Below are positions 36,201 through 46,400 of a stretch of DNA of 64,000 nt, one piece after another (position 1 is the first letter of the stretch; each line of letters opens with the position of its first letter). Source of the DNA: Aplidium turbinatum (taxonomy: Eukaryota > Chordata > Ascidiacea > Aplousobranchia > Polyclinidae). The notes beneath the pieces are model-generated. The model was not told the DNA's origin and made no database searches. It saw only the letters and a list, made by a program, of their open reading frames with translations. The translations under genes and the position numbers were made by a program. The stretch spans positions 36,463,824-36,527,823 of the forward strand of contig OU964919.1 of assembly GCA_918807975.1 (NCBI GenBank). Reading direction: 5' to 3'.

Positions 36201-36634
36201 GAAAATCGTAGAATTGACGTAAGCGACACTTTATTCAGACGGCCATAATTGCTGTTTTCAACATTGTTTCAACGTATTAATACAGTGCACCTTGGCAGCT
36301 TCACTAATCACGTCTACCCTTACCTGATACTACCATTTCGAAACTAAAATTTACCTCTAATGTACATTGGACATACTGCCTTAGTAACACCAAAGTTAAA
36401 TGGGTTTTATATGCATTTTTGATAATTCACTGCAGTCGAGCGACATGCCAGATTCGAGTTATTTGAAGATTTTTATTGCTGAAATTCATCCATCAAAAGA
36501 TGTCACTTGAACGCTGTATTCCTTTGCGCTGTGTCTGTGATTTTGTTATTCTGTTCGTTTCTAACACGATTGTTGAAATCACGCAGAATTACGATGAATA
36601 TCAATCATCGTCCATGCCCTCGGAAGACTACTGA
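12263..36634 (+). CDS. SNRNP70: U1 small nuclear ribonucleoprotein 70 kDa (U1-70K), 13 exons
   Basis: Core U1 snRNP protein that binds stem-loop I of U1 snRNA and acts in 5' splice-site recognition in the nucleus. Exons: 12263-12343, 21520-21651, 27669-27788, 28023-28085, 28796-28877, 31149-31329, 31819-31881, 32392-32726, about 33205-33292, 33662-33819, 34156-34248, 34671-34735, 36587-36634. All have GT-AG borders and matching phases, giving 502 residues. It begins [17 protein letters not shown], the conserved U1-70K start, with a PPPTR block near residue 58. The RRM has RNP2 LFVSRI (about 106-111) and RNP1 RGYAFIEY (about 145-152). The conserved [19 protein letters not shown] lies in exon 6. 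An RD/RS-rich region fills exons 7-10 and a Gly/Tyr/Gln-rich tail ends EDY. Introns 1 and 2 are swollen by transposons. An AATAAA at 36974-36979 is the likely poly(A) signal. Confidence 0.96.
14369..14628. mobile_element. 260-bp foldback element with GTCGAC repeats, 9-bp duplication
   Basis: Both arms are built from repeats of the type TTTGGTCGACAGGACG in opposite orientation around a TTAGGGTTAGGG / CCCTAACCC core. The ends are GGTACCCGGTC and the complement of GGTGCACGGTC. The exact duplication aaccaaacc flanks it (14360-14368, 14629-14637). It is non-autonomous and resembles the 9-bp-duplication elements at 20553 and 25968 in its core and end bases. Confidence 0.88.
16884..16931 (-). ncRNA. 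Type-I hammerhead self-cleaving ribozyme, copy 1
   Basis: On the minus strand: stem I GCGATA, core CTGACGA, stem II GCCCA-GCCTCG-TGGGC, core GAA, then a very short stem III ACAC/GTGT, cleavage triplet GTC and stem I return TATCGC. All conserved hammerhead positions (CUGANGA, GAA, A15.1-U16.1, H17) are met. Predicted cleavage lies between 16890 and 16889. The tiny stem III suggests activity as a dimer, as in other metazoan retrozymes. Confidence 0.88.
17218..17265 (-). ncRNA. Type-I hammerhead self-cleaving ribozyme, copy 2
   Basis: Second copy, exactly 334 bp from the first. It has the same stem I GCGATA/TATCGC, core CTGACGA ... GAA and stem II GCCCA/TGGGC with loop GCCTCA in place of GCCTCG. 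The loop change shows the two units have diverged slightly. Minus strand. Confidence 0.88.
20553..21325. mobile_element. Complete terminal-inverted-repeat element, exact 9-bp duplication
   Basis: It starts GGATGCAACCTAGTTCG and ends CGAACTAGGTTGCACCC. The exact 9-bp word attaagtgt flanks it (20544-20552, 21326-21334). The ends are those of the 12827-20412 element. The 773-bp body has no coding region; it is a diverged array of GATCGCAGTTTCCGC, CATAGAGTAATCTATG and CTAACCCTAACC words. This copy defines the non-autonomous family. Confidence 0.87.
22120..22450 (+). pseudogene. Unidentified decayed coding fragment in SNRNP70 intron 2
   Basis: The plus strand reads [20 protein letters not shown], then [15 protein letters not shown], one TAG stop, and an acidic serine stretch ([12 protein letters not shown]). 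The composition looks protein-like rather than random, but I do not recognise the family. It may come from a transposon or a retrocopy. It lies between SNRNP70 exons 2 and 3 and has no splice borders linking it to that gene. Confidence 0.35.
23846..23993. repeat. 148-bp palindromic foldback element
   Basis: ACAAATTACAGATTT at the left and AAATCTGTAATTTGT at the right start an almost perfect inverted repeat. It runs through AAAAACTTTTTTC and TTTTCCCGGGCAATTT to a centre near 23920. It lies in the middle of the long-arm element. Confidence 0.82.
23996..24395 (-). repeat. Inverted internal piece of the TTAGGG-cored repeat family
   Basis: This is a reverse-complement copy of the interior of the 20553-21325 element (GCGGAAACTGCGATCAGCGAGGG, with GGGTTAGGGTTAG and CATAGATTACTC words) without its terminal repeats. 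It is followed directly by a hAT-like end, GCAGTGGTTCCCAACC, at about 24394. Confidence 0.75.
25097..26264. mobile_element. 1.17-kb terminal-inverted-repeat element in the mariner transposase
   Basis: It starts GGGTGCAAGTCTTTTAGG and ends CCTAAAAGACGTGGACCC. The arms are built from TTAGGCGCC and AAATAGRCGCGC words, followed by a GCAATGCTTTTCACAC block also present in both arms. The exact gactttgg (8 bp) flanks it (25089-25096, 26265-26272). No coding region. Its right part contains the smaller element 25968-26155. Confidence 0.85.
25968..26155. mobile_element. 188-bp foldback element with TCGGTGAGTCCGA arms, 9-bp duplication
   Basis: TTCGGTGAGTCCGATTC at the left is answered by GGATCGGACTCACCGAA at the right, around a CCCTAACCTTAACCC core. 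Flanks are acctaaatg (25959-25967) and gcctaaatg (26156-26164), eight of nine bases alike. It is inserted in the 1.17-kb element. Confidence 0.78.
26456..27668. other. Rest of SNRNP70 intron 2, low-complexity DNA
   Basis: AT-rich DNA. At about 27240-27335 short direct repeats of AATACTGACAAGGAAATACTG type occur. A CACCCCTG word near 27510 resembles the end of a hAT element without a visible partner. No gene seen. Confidence 0.4.
30376..30795 (+). repeat. Four-copy tandem repeat with GTAAGTAT words in SNRNP70 intron 5
   Basis: The block GGAGGCRTTGTAG...GTAAGTATAAAAATGGCAAGTAT recurs four times at about 30376, 30505, 30618 and 30752, a period of 113-134 bp. The spacers are also related (GTGACGTTAAAATTCTCAG..., ATTACTGAGC). 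Every unit carries GTAAGTAT or GTAAGTGT, a near-perfect 5' splice-site consensus, and a second CAAGTAT. Confidence 0.85.
32071..32123. repeat. Degraded CTGCAG-centred palindrome, intron 7
   Basis: TTTTTACATTGATT...CTACAGACTTTGACTCAACGTGAAAA is a diverged copy of the dispersed palindrome seen best at 33915-33956. Confidence 0.5.
32417..32596 (+). repeat. 15-bp coding minisatellite in SNRNP70 exon 8
   Basis: Twelve units of the type GATAGAGACCGTGGC encode tandem DRDRG (about residues 249-308). Two unit types (GATAGAGAC and GACAGAGAT) occur in runs, which suggests unequal exchange. The repeat opens long shadow frames on the other strand, which are not genes. Confidence 0.92.
33915..33956. repeat. 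CTGCAG-centred 42-bp palindrome, best copy
   Basis: TTTACATTGATTCAATGT, then CTGCAG, then ACGTTGATTCAATGTAAA. Related copies stand at 8210-8246, 22511-22549, 32071-32123, 54411-54455, 60004-60050, 60190-60236 and 61005-61046. It is a dispersed short foldback repeat. This copy lies in SNRNP70 intron 10. Confidence 0.82.
34450..34485 (+). repeat. GTAAGTA cluster in SNRNP70 intron 11
   Basis: Four GTAAG words in about 36 bp (GTAAGTACGTAGTAAG...GTAAGTACCGTAAG). Each resembles a 5' splice site, but none borders a recognised exon. Confidence 0.7.
34870..35655. mobile_element. hAT-like non-autonomous element in SNRNP70 intron 12
   Basis: The left end CAGGGGTTTTGAACC and right end GGTTGCAAACCCCTG are the CAGGGGT...ACCCCTG type inverted ends of hAT elements, with GCGACCC and CGCACCCC words inside. 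The flanks (gtctaaaa, gtagtatc) do not match, so the 8-bp duplication is lost or the edge is off. No coding region seen. Confidence 0.65.
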
Positions 36635-36973
36635 TGATGGGAGACGACGGATTCCATTTGGGATTTAGACAGTCTTTGTAGCAACATCACTTGCCTACAA
36701 CAAGCGCCGGTTGGCAAACTTGATGACAAAGACGTTTTCAACAACTCTGACGATTGTAAATAACTTTGAATGAATCCCCGGCGCCTCGTGGTTCATCGTT
36801 TTCACATTGGAAGTAGTGAAGATGATCAATTTGTTAAGCATTTGTAATTTTTTAATAAGGCCTATTTCGGTATGGTTACATTTGGCTTACCAAGCAATCC
36901 AGAAGTTCTCTGATCATACCGAGTTGTATTCAGCGCAAAATTGTGATCTTGACTGCCACAATTTTATCGTGAA

Positions 36974-36979
36974 AATAAA
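36974..36979 (+). terminator. Likely SNRNP70 poly(A) signal
   Basis: AATAAA about 340 nt after the stop codon of U1-70K; it is the first clear signal downstream. Confidence 0.55.
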
Positions 36980-36999
36980 TCTGATTGAGCAAAAACGCA

Positions 37000-39147
37000 T
37001 CTGCATTGTTGCAATTTTATGAAGTTAGCTTTTCACTGCTACAAATTACCGGCTTGAGGCGTTGAAAGCAAACTCTCTTGCATCGGCTGTCGATTAAAAG
37101 CTTAACTTATGTATCTTATAATCGTTGCCATTCGTTATTTTCTTCACTTCGACACTTGACGTAAAGTAGCCTAGCCAGCCAGCGAATCAATCCTTATCCA
37201 AATTGTACAAAAACGACTGATATTGTCTTTAGTTGGTCATTGAAGAAAAAGTACCGCAGTTGTAAATGTTCAGAGCTTCATCTGACCTTTACCTCATTGC
37301 TAGGAAGGCACAACAGAGGCCAATCTATTGGTTTGTGGATGGTGGAGACTGTGCCGAATCCTAACTTACATGGAATAGCCTGCTTGGGGCAGTCCAGCAC
37401 CTAAAAAGTAACCTACTGATCTAAGGGCTGTTTTGTGGTAAAGGTTTGTTATTCATAAGCTGGGTTCTCCCCTAACAGAGTTGACGACGGGGGATGGCAT
37501 CAGTCTAAGAAAGTTAAATTCTTTCCAACAAGTTTAAAATTGAAATACCACAATGAATAGTGTGACGGAGTTGGGTGGATTACATCATCAACATTTGAAT
37601 TACATTGTTCTTAAATTTTCCACTTAAACTTTTACTTTGTTTACGTTTATGCTTTAGCAAGCAATCCTTTTCTCTTGAAAACTTTTGCATTGTTGGTCAA
37701 TATTGAAACTCTGATTGCGCCTACAATTGGATTTTACCCAAAACAAAACTCCCAGAGCTTTTCGTTAAATATTAACAAGTGGATGTCTTAAAATTGAAAA
37801 CCATGTAAGCAAGATTACATCCAGAAAAACACGATGACGTAGGCTACCTCCTACCACTAGTTCGTTTATGATGTTGTCTATGTAGGCTATGAATTTAGGA
37901 ATTTGACAAGTAATGTGTAAGATGGCCTCAACTACCCTGTTGACCTTTCTACCATAGCTTTTTAAAATTTCACATTTTAGACTTGTTTTCCATAACGGCT
38001 TAGCAACAAAAAAGTACGAGCCAATAAAATGAGTGTTTTATTTAATGCTATATTTACCGCAGATGCGTTCATGAAGCAAATAGCGTCTCACAAAGGACAG
38101 AGTTGTCCTCTTTTTCTTGTTATACTGATTTCTTTTTATACTATAAGTCAAGCTTTGTACAAGCAAAGGTTTTTTCGTGTATAGTTTACAAATTGAAAAA
38201 ATAAATTACCATATTTTTGGAAGGAAAAAATCCTGCACTTGTTCCTATATTTTTGAAGAAGTAGTTTTCCTGACTGAGTTGGTATCTCTCTATGATATTT
38301 TTGAAGAAGTAAATCAGTTAAACATCTCACTCCACAGAAATAATACTGAAATGCTGCAACTCCATGACAAACTTTCAGCTTTTAAATGAAAACTACGATT
38401 GTGAAAAATTGATCTGTCAATGATGTGGGTGATGCCAATGAAATCCTTGGGCTTCAAATCAAGACTCTTCTATAAAAACTCTACTTCATCCAAATAATAC
38501 GCGGTGCTTTTTTTTAGTTCTCTGACCCCTTAGGAAGATTATGAACCCCTAAAATCATCCCATGTCCAAATCTGAAAGTATCTATTGAACCCCCTTCCAA
38601 CGCTTCTGAGCCTGTAGCCTACATACAAAGAAACGCAAAAAATGTAAATAAGGAACTAGGTACAGAACGCTGATTGATTGCAACGAGAAAATACGAATGC
38701 AATTAATTTCAACGTGTGTAGTGTGTACCAGAAACACAAGAGATTTCTTTGCAGTGACGCTGGCAATGTACTGGTAGGCTACATAAAATCACCGTAAGGT
38801 CAACTGAAACAGTTTGTCCACCGCTGCTACGGCCTATTGTTTGTAGGAGAGATGTGGGACCAATGGAACATCAGATTATTTTCTCCCCTGTAAAATGAAT
38901 AGATTTTTTTTTCGATTGGGAAACACCAAAATCTATAACTATCTTAAATCAAAACCAGAATAGTGATATTTCTTTCTTTTTTGACTGTGAATAGCATTTG
39001 AGTGATTTCATAGGTGAACCCAAGCTTCTTTGCTCTCTGTATGTAAGGAGTTTTCTTTACTCCGAGTAAACATACTGTACAGTGTACACCCATAAATTGT
39101 GGCGCATTGACAAGTAAAAGTATTTAGCTTAAAGGTGAATATAGGTT
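37000..39147. other. Intergenic DNA between convergent SNRNP70 and claudin genes
   Basis: No host gene seen. It contains a short hAT transposase relic (38265-38389); otherwise AT-rich unique-looking DNA. Confidence 0.45.
38265..38389 (+). pseudogene. Short hAT (ZBED5/FAM200-like) transposase relic
   Basis: The frame reads LTELVSLYDIFEEVNQLNIS, then LQLHDKLSAFK. It resembles the LADIF..LNELNLSLQGK...DKI.AFK block of ZBED5/FAM200-type hAT transposases. Only about 40 residues remain before a stop. Confidence 0.45.
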
Positions 39148-39151
39148 TAGC

Positions 39152-39225
39152 CTAACCAAGCTGATCTTACACAAGTTAAAATGTCGTTTTTACATTTTTT
39201 TCTTATGTAAGATCAGCTTGGTTAG
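39152..39225. repeat. 74-bp hairpin
   Basis: CTAACCAAGCTGATCTTAC (39152) pairs perfectly with GTAAGATCAGCTTGGTTAG (ending 39225) around a T-rich loop. Confidence 0.8.
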
Positions 39226-39264
39226 TTTTGACTATGTGAGATCAATGGAACAGACTATTCCAAA

Positions 39265-39740
39265 CAGTAGCGTAGCCAGGAATTTAGAAAGGGGGCGGCC
39301 GGCGGGCGAAGCCCGACGCCGTTTTCGCCAAAGGCGACACCCAGCGGCGGGGGGTCTGGGGGGCCTCCCCCAGAAAATTTTGAAAAATTACTTTGAATTT
39401 GGTGCATTCTGAGAGCATTTTCAACAAAAATGTGGGTATAAATATTCCTGTAAAATGGTGCTGTCTGATGAAATAGCAAAAGAATAAGATCATGTTTTCT
39501 TGGGCATTTTTCGGTAATAAAGCTAAGTCTCTACGTTTTCTTGTTGCTAACTCCTGGCTGAGATATTTGAATGTTTGGTATTCGCAAAACTCGTACTTTA
39601 ATGCAGTTTCGTTTAAAATTAGGCAAACTTTGTTTTAGAATCATAGAGACTGAAAGGATCATTCTCAATATCGTGACGTCACACGCGTGCCAAAGGGGGG
39701 GTTGTAACCCCCAAAACCCCCCCCCTTGGCTACGCCACTG
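39265..39740. mobile_element. hAT-type MITE, 476 bp, 8-bp duplication
   Basis: It begins CAGTAGCGTAGCCAGG and ends CCTTGGCTACGCCACTG. Flanks are attccaaa (39257-39264) and atttcaaa (39741-39748), seven of eight alike. It is GC-rich near the left end (GGCGGGCGAAGCCC). The open frames inside are too short and unlike proteins. Confidence 0.82.
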
Positions 39741-39748
39741 ATTTCAAA

Positions 39749-42700
39749 GCGTTTTATCGGACCCTTGTCTTTTACGTTTTGCCTACTTTAAAAGCCAAAT
39801 AAATCAAAAAAGTCTATTTTCTGAATAATAACTGCAGAAAACCGTAACTGATGCTATGCTTTTTAAATACAATGAGCCTAAGTCTGCATTGTCCGTTTGT
39901 TTCTTTTTTTATTTTGTATTTTTTTTAAATATTAAAAAATAAGACTTGGTATATGGTTCTCCTGTTTTGTTTGTTAAACATGGTTTCAAATGATGCAAAA
40001 CTTTAAACTTTCCAGATTGCTTATTTACAGGAGTGCTTAAATACTGTTCCAAAAGTCTCAATAAGTGTTTCATTGGCGACACATGGATGACACCTTTGGA
40101 ACAATTGACAACTTTTCATAAGTATCTTGTCATAGACTATTAAAATAAAATAAAAATTGAAAATTAATTAGTCATAGGTAGGTTAGTCCTACAATAATGT
40201 AGAAAGAAAAATTAGAAAATTTTAATTTAATTTGTAGCCATGGTGGCCTATTAACAAAATCCGTTTCATGGGTCCCACACTTCCCCTATAAGTTTTCACA
40301 ATGTCATGGTAATCTTATTCCAAACGTTGCTTTTGTCCAACGAGTGTCAAAACGCACTTATTGTTTCTTCGATTTAATAGACGTAGGCGTCGTCTCATAG
40401 GCTAAAGAACAGCTCTCGTACGAGCAACTTGTCTGAAAAAAGTCATTATTAACTTGTGCCGTTTGCGCCAAGAGTGCTGAATGAATATTGTTAATTTTTT
40501 TGTCTTGTCAAATTTTGTCCTGTTTCATGCACAGCATTTGGAACAAGTCATTTGCCTCGTTCCAAGTAGCCTCAGTAGTTTCATGTTAATTTTTAACTTA
40601 GAAATTTATTACTATTTACAATACTCCATCACATAAAAGGCAGTAGGTAAGAATTGAGCACATCATCTGGTATCAACAAATATTAGCATTAAATTGTTCC
40701 GTTAGATTGGAAAATTTTCATTAAAATGATGCACCTGACCGTTGATACAACGTAAGTTATTGTTTTTGCTTGAAATTAGCAAATAAATGATATTATTTCA
40801 AAGGCTAAGTAGCCTATGCTACTGAAATAAAAAAAGAAATGTATTTTTGCACTTTCAACAATTTTTTTTGCAATGAGGTTCTTCCCGAACTAGGTAAGTT
40901 ATATAGACTTAAAACCTCTTCTTCCTGGTTTAGCGGATGGAAGCAACTCTTTGTCTAAGTGGCTAAATGGAGGTTTGAATCCCGAACGACCAAATCCAAA
41001 ACCAGTCTAGTTATCGAAAATATGTAATACTACATTTCACATCGAGTAGAAAACATTTTATTACAAATTCATCTGTTCAAACGAAATATTACGTGAACTA
41101 AGTTACAGTAGCGTGCTTGCATTTCCCATTGTAAAAATTCATCATTGCTATAGCAAAACTTAAATTTCAAATCTAAACAAAACCATTCACCAAATAATTA
41201 ACAAATTATGATTACGTTCCTTCAACATCTTCCACCCTCACCACCACCAATACAGGTCTTATTATGAAAAATATTACATGATCTTTCCACCACAAGCCTG
41301 AGACAGCTGAAGGGTTATTTCAGGAAAAAAACGTAACTAAATTGGGCCAGCTGATCGAATTTCTGGCTCAAAAGCCGGGTTTAAGAAACAAATGTAAATA
41401 AAACATCAAGAGCTTTATCTTTACGTTATAAGAATAAGGCAGCTCTATTTTCTTCTGGTTGATTACACCCTCATGTAGCTTGTCAGAACAACCCGAGAGC
41501 TCTTTAACCTACAATAGGTCGAGTCACATCCACCTCCCGTCTGGTGATCATATTATCTATGTAATCAATAAAATGGTTGCTGGCAAGCGGCTGCTTCTAA
41601 CGTAAATTTCTGCTACAGGGGTTGCAGAAATAGGTGTTTTCACATCACCAAAACAGAACATGACTTATTTCTTCTACAACAATGTTTGTTAGGTGTTTCA
41701 AAATAACGAGACATATGAAACTTATCATGTTTCAGACTTTTTTATTAATTTATTTTGGCGACTCCGTAAAGCTTTTGTAAAAAGTGCAATCTATTTTTTT
41801 AAGAAAGGGGTTACGGCTTTCTGAAAAAACTTTAGTCACGACATTCAACAAATAAACAATCAGATTTTCGAATAATGCGTCACAACACAACAATAAAATA
41901 ACGTCATCAGTTTGTGCTGCGTTGGCAAGTCGACTTTTATGTCTTGTGAAACAATAACACAATATTTTCTCCAATGAATGCTGCTTTAGGTTGATTTACT
42001 TGTAAGCTTGTTTGTGAGAATAATCACTCATGTCAATATGCCATAAATCTTTATGGGGGTTAATATATTAGAAAATCACGTGAAGATGGGGTCACTGAAA
42101 TGTATTTACTTGGTCCGTGGAGAATTCCGTTTTAAAAATATACAACAGCGGTATTTTCTTAACTTCAACAACAACCACAAGTTGCAAATTCATAAAATCT
42201 GAATTCGATTGAATAGTTGTGGACTATACGACCTGTGATGACCTCACCGGCTTATTGATTGACGCTTGTAACATATTGCCGACACTTTTTTATATAAAAA
42301 GTTTTCAATGAACATATTTAGGTTACCGGCTTGTTGGTTTATGCTTGCGGTACCAGCTTTAACAAATTGTTAAGTTATGGTTACATTAAAAAGTGATATA
42401 GGATACTAGCTGGAATATTTCACAATAGATCAACCTTTATTATATTTATTTTAAGAATACTTAGATTACTAATACAAATTTATACAATAAAAATCAAACC
42501 AGAACAACACAAACTGTTGAACAACTTCTCCTAACAGCAATTTATGACTAAGAAATGTCTCATAGTGCAGGTTACATTTTGCTTGCAACCTGGCATTTTC
42601 TTGCATCTATATTCATAATTTCCTCGATACAAGTTTTGTGAAGAGCAAATCACATAAGCTAAAAAAAATTAATGCATCAGGCAAGGCATGGGATGGAATG

Positions 42701-43230
42701 AAAAATTGATTAGAATAGTAACATACTTTGAGACGAAAAATTGTAAACTCCAAGAAAGATAAGATGTAGAAGATTTGGATGATAGGAGAAATGGCAGTCC
42801 TACGTCGTTGTTGCTAAATCTTACATCATAAACTTTCTAACGCTTTATCATAGCACACGCAAAGCGCTTTTTGAAGTAAACAATAAGTTACGATTTCCAA
42901 TTGATTTTGAAGCAATGCGGCGGTTCCTCGAGCTTTTGTAAAATTGAAAAGTCAGTAAGATTCACTTTTTTACCTTGGTAATTTCGCCTAAAGCAATTTT
43001 ACTGCAGCTCAGTCATTCAAATACACTTCTGCATTGTTCTTACAGGATTAGGTGCGTACAACAAGAGGAATATCTCGCAGATACAGTTCGAAAACCAATA
43101 AAACTCACAAATGTGTCGAATAAAGACCTAAACGATGCTGAAGAAACTTTTGGTACAGAACACAAGGTGGAAAAGAAAATTTTTCAAATCGAATAAAAGA
43201 AAATGCGGAGTTGGAAAAATGAAAAATGTT
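39749..43230. other. Intergenic DNA, no gene recognised
   Basis: AT-rich. A sequence at about 40935-41000 (AGTGGCTAAATGGAGGTTTGAATCCC) vaguely resembles a tRNA B box but does not fold convincingly. Nothing else can be supported. Confidence 0.4.
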
Positions 43231-43236
43231 TTTATT
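43231..43236 (-). terminator. Likely claudin poly(A) signal
   Basis: AATAAA on the minus strand about 245 nt after the claudin stop codon. Confidence 0.5.
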
Positions 43237-43480
43237 CCATCTCATGTGGTTCCAGATTCTGCATTAATTTGACGATTAAATATGCACAACCAACACATAA
43301 ACAACAAAAAATAAGAAAACAGACTTATAGAAAACGCGCTGATGTAAACTCACAAGTTATGTTGTATGGGTTCATTGATAAATGTTGATGTGTTCAGCAG
43401 ATTCAAAGTTGCTATCAAAGTCTTGTATCAACGTGCAATGGCATGCTTTCAGCTTCCACTCAAGTCTTCTTAGAATCTGT

Positions 43481-46400
43481 TCAAACAAATCCACTTGCTC
43501 TTGTGATATCACCTTCATGGCGGCTCGATTTTGGGCTATCGCGGTGTTGGTGGCTGCTGTGAGATGAAACAGATCGTTGACTTTCATGTTGACTTCCATG
43601 ATGACTGTGATGGTGGCTGTAGTGGTCGCGTTTGCTGCTAGAACGGTGATGATACGAGCGACGGTAGTCTGGCTGCTGGTCATAACTGGTCACTACTGGT
43701 TTATAGGCTGGTGTTGTGGTGGCAGCTGAAACAAAAATAACATTTCTTGAAGTGGAAAATTAATGTTGGTATGGTTGTGCCAACGTACACCAGCGTCCAA
43801 CAACAAATGTTAAACAACCTGTGGAATCATTTTATCGTTGTTGTATTGAAGTAACGTTATTTTAAATGTTAAATTAACATAAAAATTGTACTTTTATTTA
43901 CAGTGTATGGTAAATTGATTAGGTCTATATGAATAGTTTAAATTTGTGTTCTGTGTTTGGCGCACTTTAGTCGTTTAATCTTGTAAGCTCTCCACAAAGA
44001 TTTAAGCAGTGTTACAGTACATACCTGGCAGACTGTATTTTTCGTTTGTTGTTGTTGTCTTGTAGGTATATGCTTGATGATCGGTCACAGACTTGGTAAA
44101 GCATGTGCAACAGGCCATCAGTCCACCGCACACGAGGGAAATAATCATGCAAACCCAACCCACGTACAAGCAAGGACCAAGAGTATATCTGACGACCACC
44201 GTCACTGATGGAGGTTGGTAGTAATATTGCCGCACCACTTCTGCAGCATACCAAGACACACAAATGCCAGTAAGAACGCCTAAAAAAGAAAATGTTTTCA
44301 GTTTAGTTAGGTGTTATGTGAATATAGCCTAGTAGCCCACACCCGTATGTCATGTTGAAGACTCGGTTTCGTCTCGTCAATCAGCCGCTACTCTGTCCAG
44401 TAGTCTACTTGTGTTGGCACTTAAACAAATGAAAGCGATGTAGATAGAATCCGCCACCCTACCAAACTATGTCATTGGCAAAGCTAATTTGGCTGTTACA
44501 AGCAAGATTTCTCGTACTTTTAATCAGGTGCCGGATATACCATACGTGCAAAGGGTAATCGTGTAGTCAAAACAAATCTACCCAAAAAAACAGCCTTATG
44601 ATTTGAAAATTTACTTGTTTTTCTTGGTGAATATTAATTTGTACGACAATCACATGCAACGTTCCAATGCACAATGCACAGGTAAAGCACTATTTAATTT
44701 ATTTTTCAGTGGATGTGGTGGCGCTACCTACGACAGCTTGTTGAAAAATTGAAAAACAAAAACTTTGATCGAAATGGAATGTTGTGCAATTTCTACAAAG
44801 AAAACTAACTAGGCTACAGTAAAACTACTTTTGTTTTTCTATTAAAGTTGTATTGAAAAAACAACTTTCTTCGGCACATTGAAGCTATTTTTGAACAAGC
44901 TGTCGTTGGATAAACCTTAGTTTGATGAAATGCAGTTCGATTAATAGTTGGGTCTGAAAAAGTGAAACACCATTACTTTTCCCCTGCATAGTTTGAAAGT
45001 TTCAAGAACAGTTTTAATTTTAACCATAGACAAATAAAACCTAACAACCAGACGGCGTTTAACATAATAACATGAAAATAAACTAAAAATTAAAAACTTT
45101 TTGGCAATACTTATGTTAGCCTTTCTCATGTTAGTTTTAATTTCAAGAAGACAAACATCGGTAACGCAATTTTGGTTATTGCGAATCTTTACTTGTCCTC
45201 ATGGGTAGTATACATAGAAAATAAATATAGAAAACAATAAAACAAAAGCAAATTTCATTTTGTAGTTTATCGAGATAGATCACAAAGCAAAGTATTCAGC
45301 AAAATTTTCTCGCGTTTTTACGCAAGTTATCATTCAATTAGCATTGCTGGACAGGCGATGTTTTCGGTCGCATCAATCCGATCAAACATCACAATCCCCA
45401 CAGCAAATGAATGCACATTTTACACCAAGTTACCCACAACATGACAAATAATGTCTTCTCTTGCCACTTGAATAAGGAAAACATCTTTGCAATAGATTAA
45501 GTTTCGCTTTTAGAAGCATGATCGTCGTTTACTTCACAAATGTGGATATAACTTTACCTGCCGCGATATGTAAAATTCCTCCAACGATGATAGTCCATCG
45601 TTTCTGTTTGCTATCCTCTTCCATCATAGATGCACATCTCATTCCAAGAGCGGAGCAAACAACTCCAACCACAGAACACAAAAGAGCAATGATCATCAAC
45701 GCACGGAAAGCGTTGAGATAACCTGCAAAATATAAGTAAAAATAGTTATTTGTGTAATTAGATCGTAATTTGCAATTATAGCCTTTTGGAGTTTAATTCA
45801 AACCTTGTGGGTCGGTATTGTTTCCGTCGAATAAACCTTATAAAGAGTTCGAAAATATTATTTAACGTTAAAAATGTAATGAAAATATCTGGGCCTGATT
45901 TTTTTCAGTGTTAAAAGCGATAAAATGTGCTTTTGGTGAACGGCAATACAACGAAACTTAGTAGCCTAGATGAGATCTTGCTTTTTGAATGAGTTTTTCA
46001 ACTTGTCACAAGTAGGAAATTGTTCCAGTAATTTTTAAAATCTATGGCGTTTGTTTTAAGTTAGTATTTATTTTAGAAATATTTCATCACAAATGTCTAA
46101 TAGCCAATAGGGTAAATTCTTTGTAAAACTTCACACACGGTTCTTTTTCTTAGTAGCAAGAGTATCAGCTTTGCACAAAAAAAACTTTAGCCTTCTATCG
46201 AACTGTCGCTACATGGTGCAGCACCAGTCTGTTAACCACTGCCTGGTAATACAATTTTTTTACAATTTACCCAAATATCTGGACATTTTTGCCCAAATTT
46301 GCGGTAATTTTTTTGTAACAGAGGAGCGACCGCCCCCCCCCTTGCACCGGTCTCTTCTACGGTTATTCGCAGGTCTGTATCATATTTACAATATCACGAC

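Noticed and set aside
39284-39493. Short GC-rich frames at the left of the 476-bp MITE
   Set aside because: They lie within a non-autonomous hAT-type element and have no protein-like features.
43372-43683. 103-residue minus-strand frame rich in threonine
   Set aside because: Shadow of claudin exon 4 in another frame; the histidine-rich frame continues the claudin splice phase.
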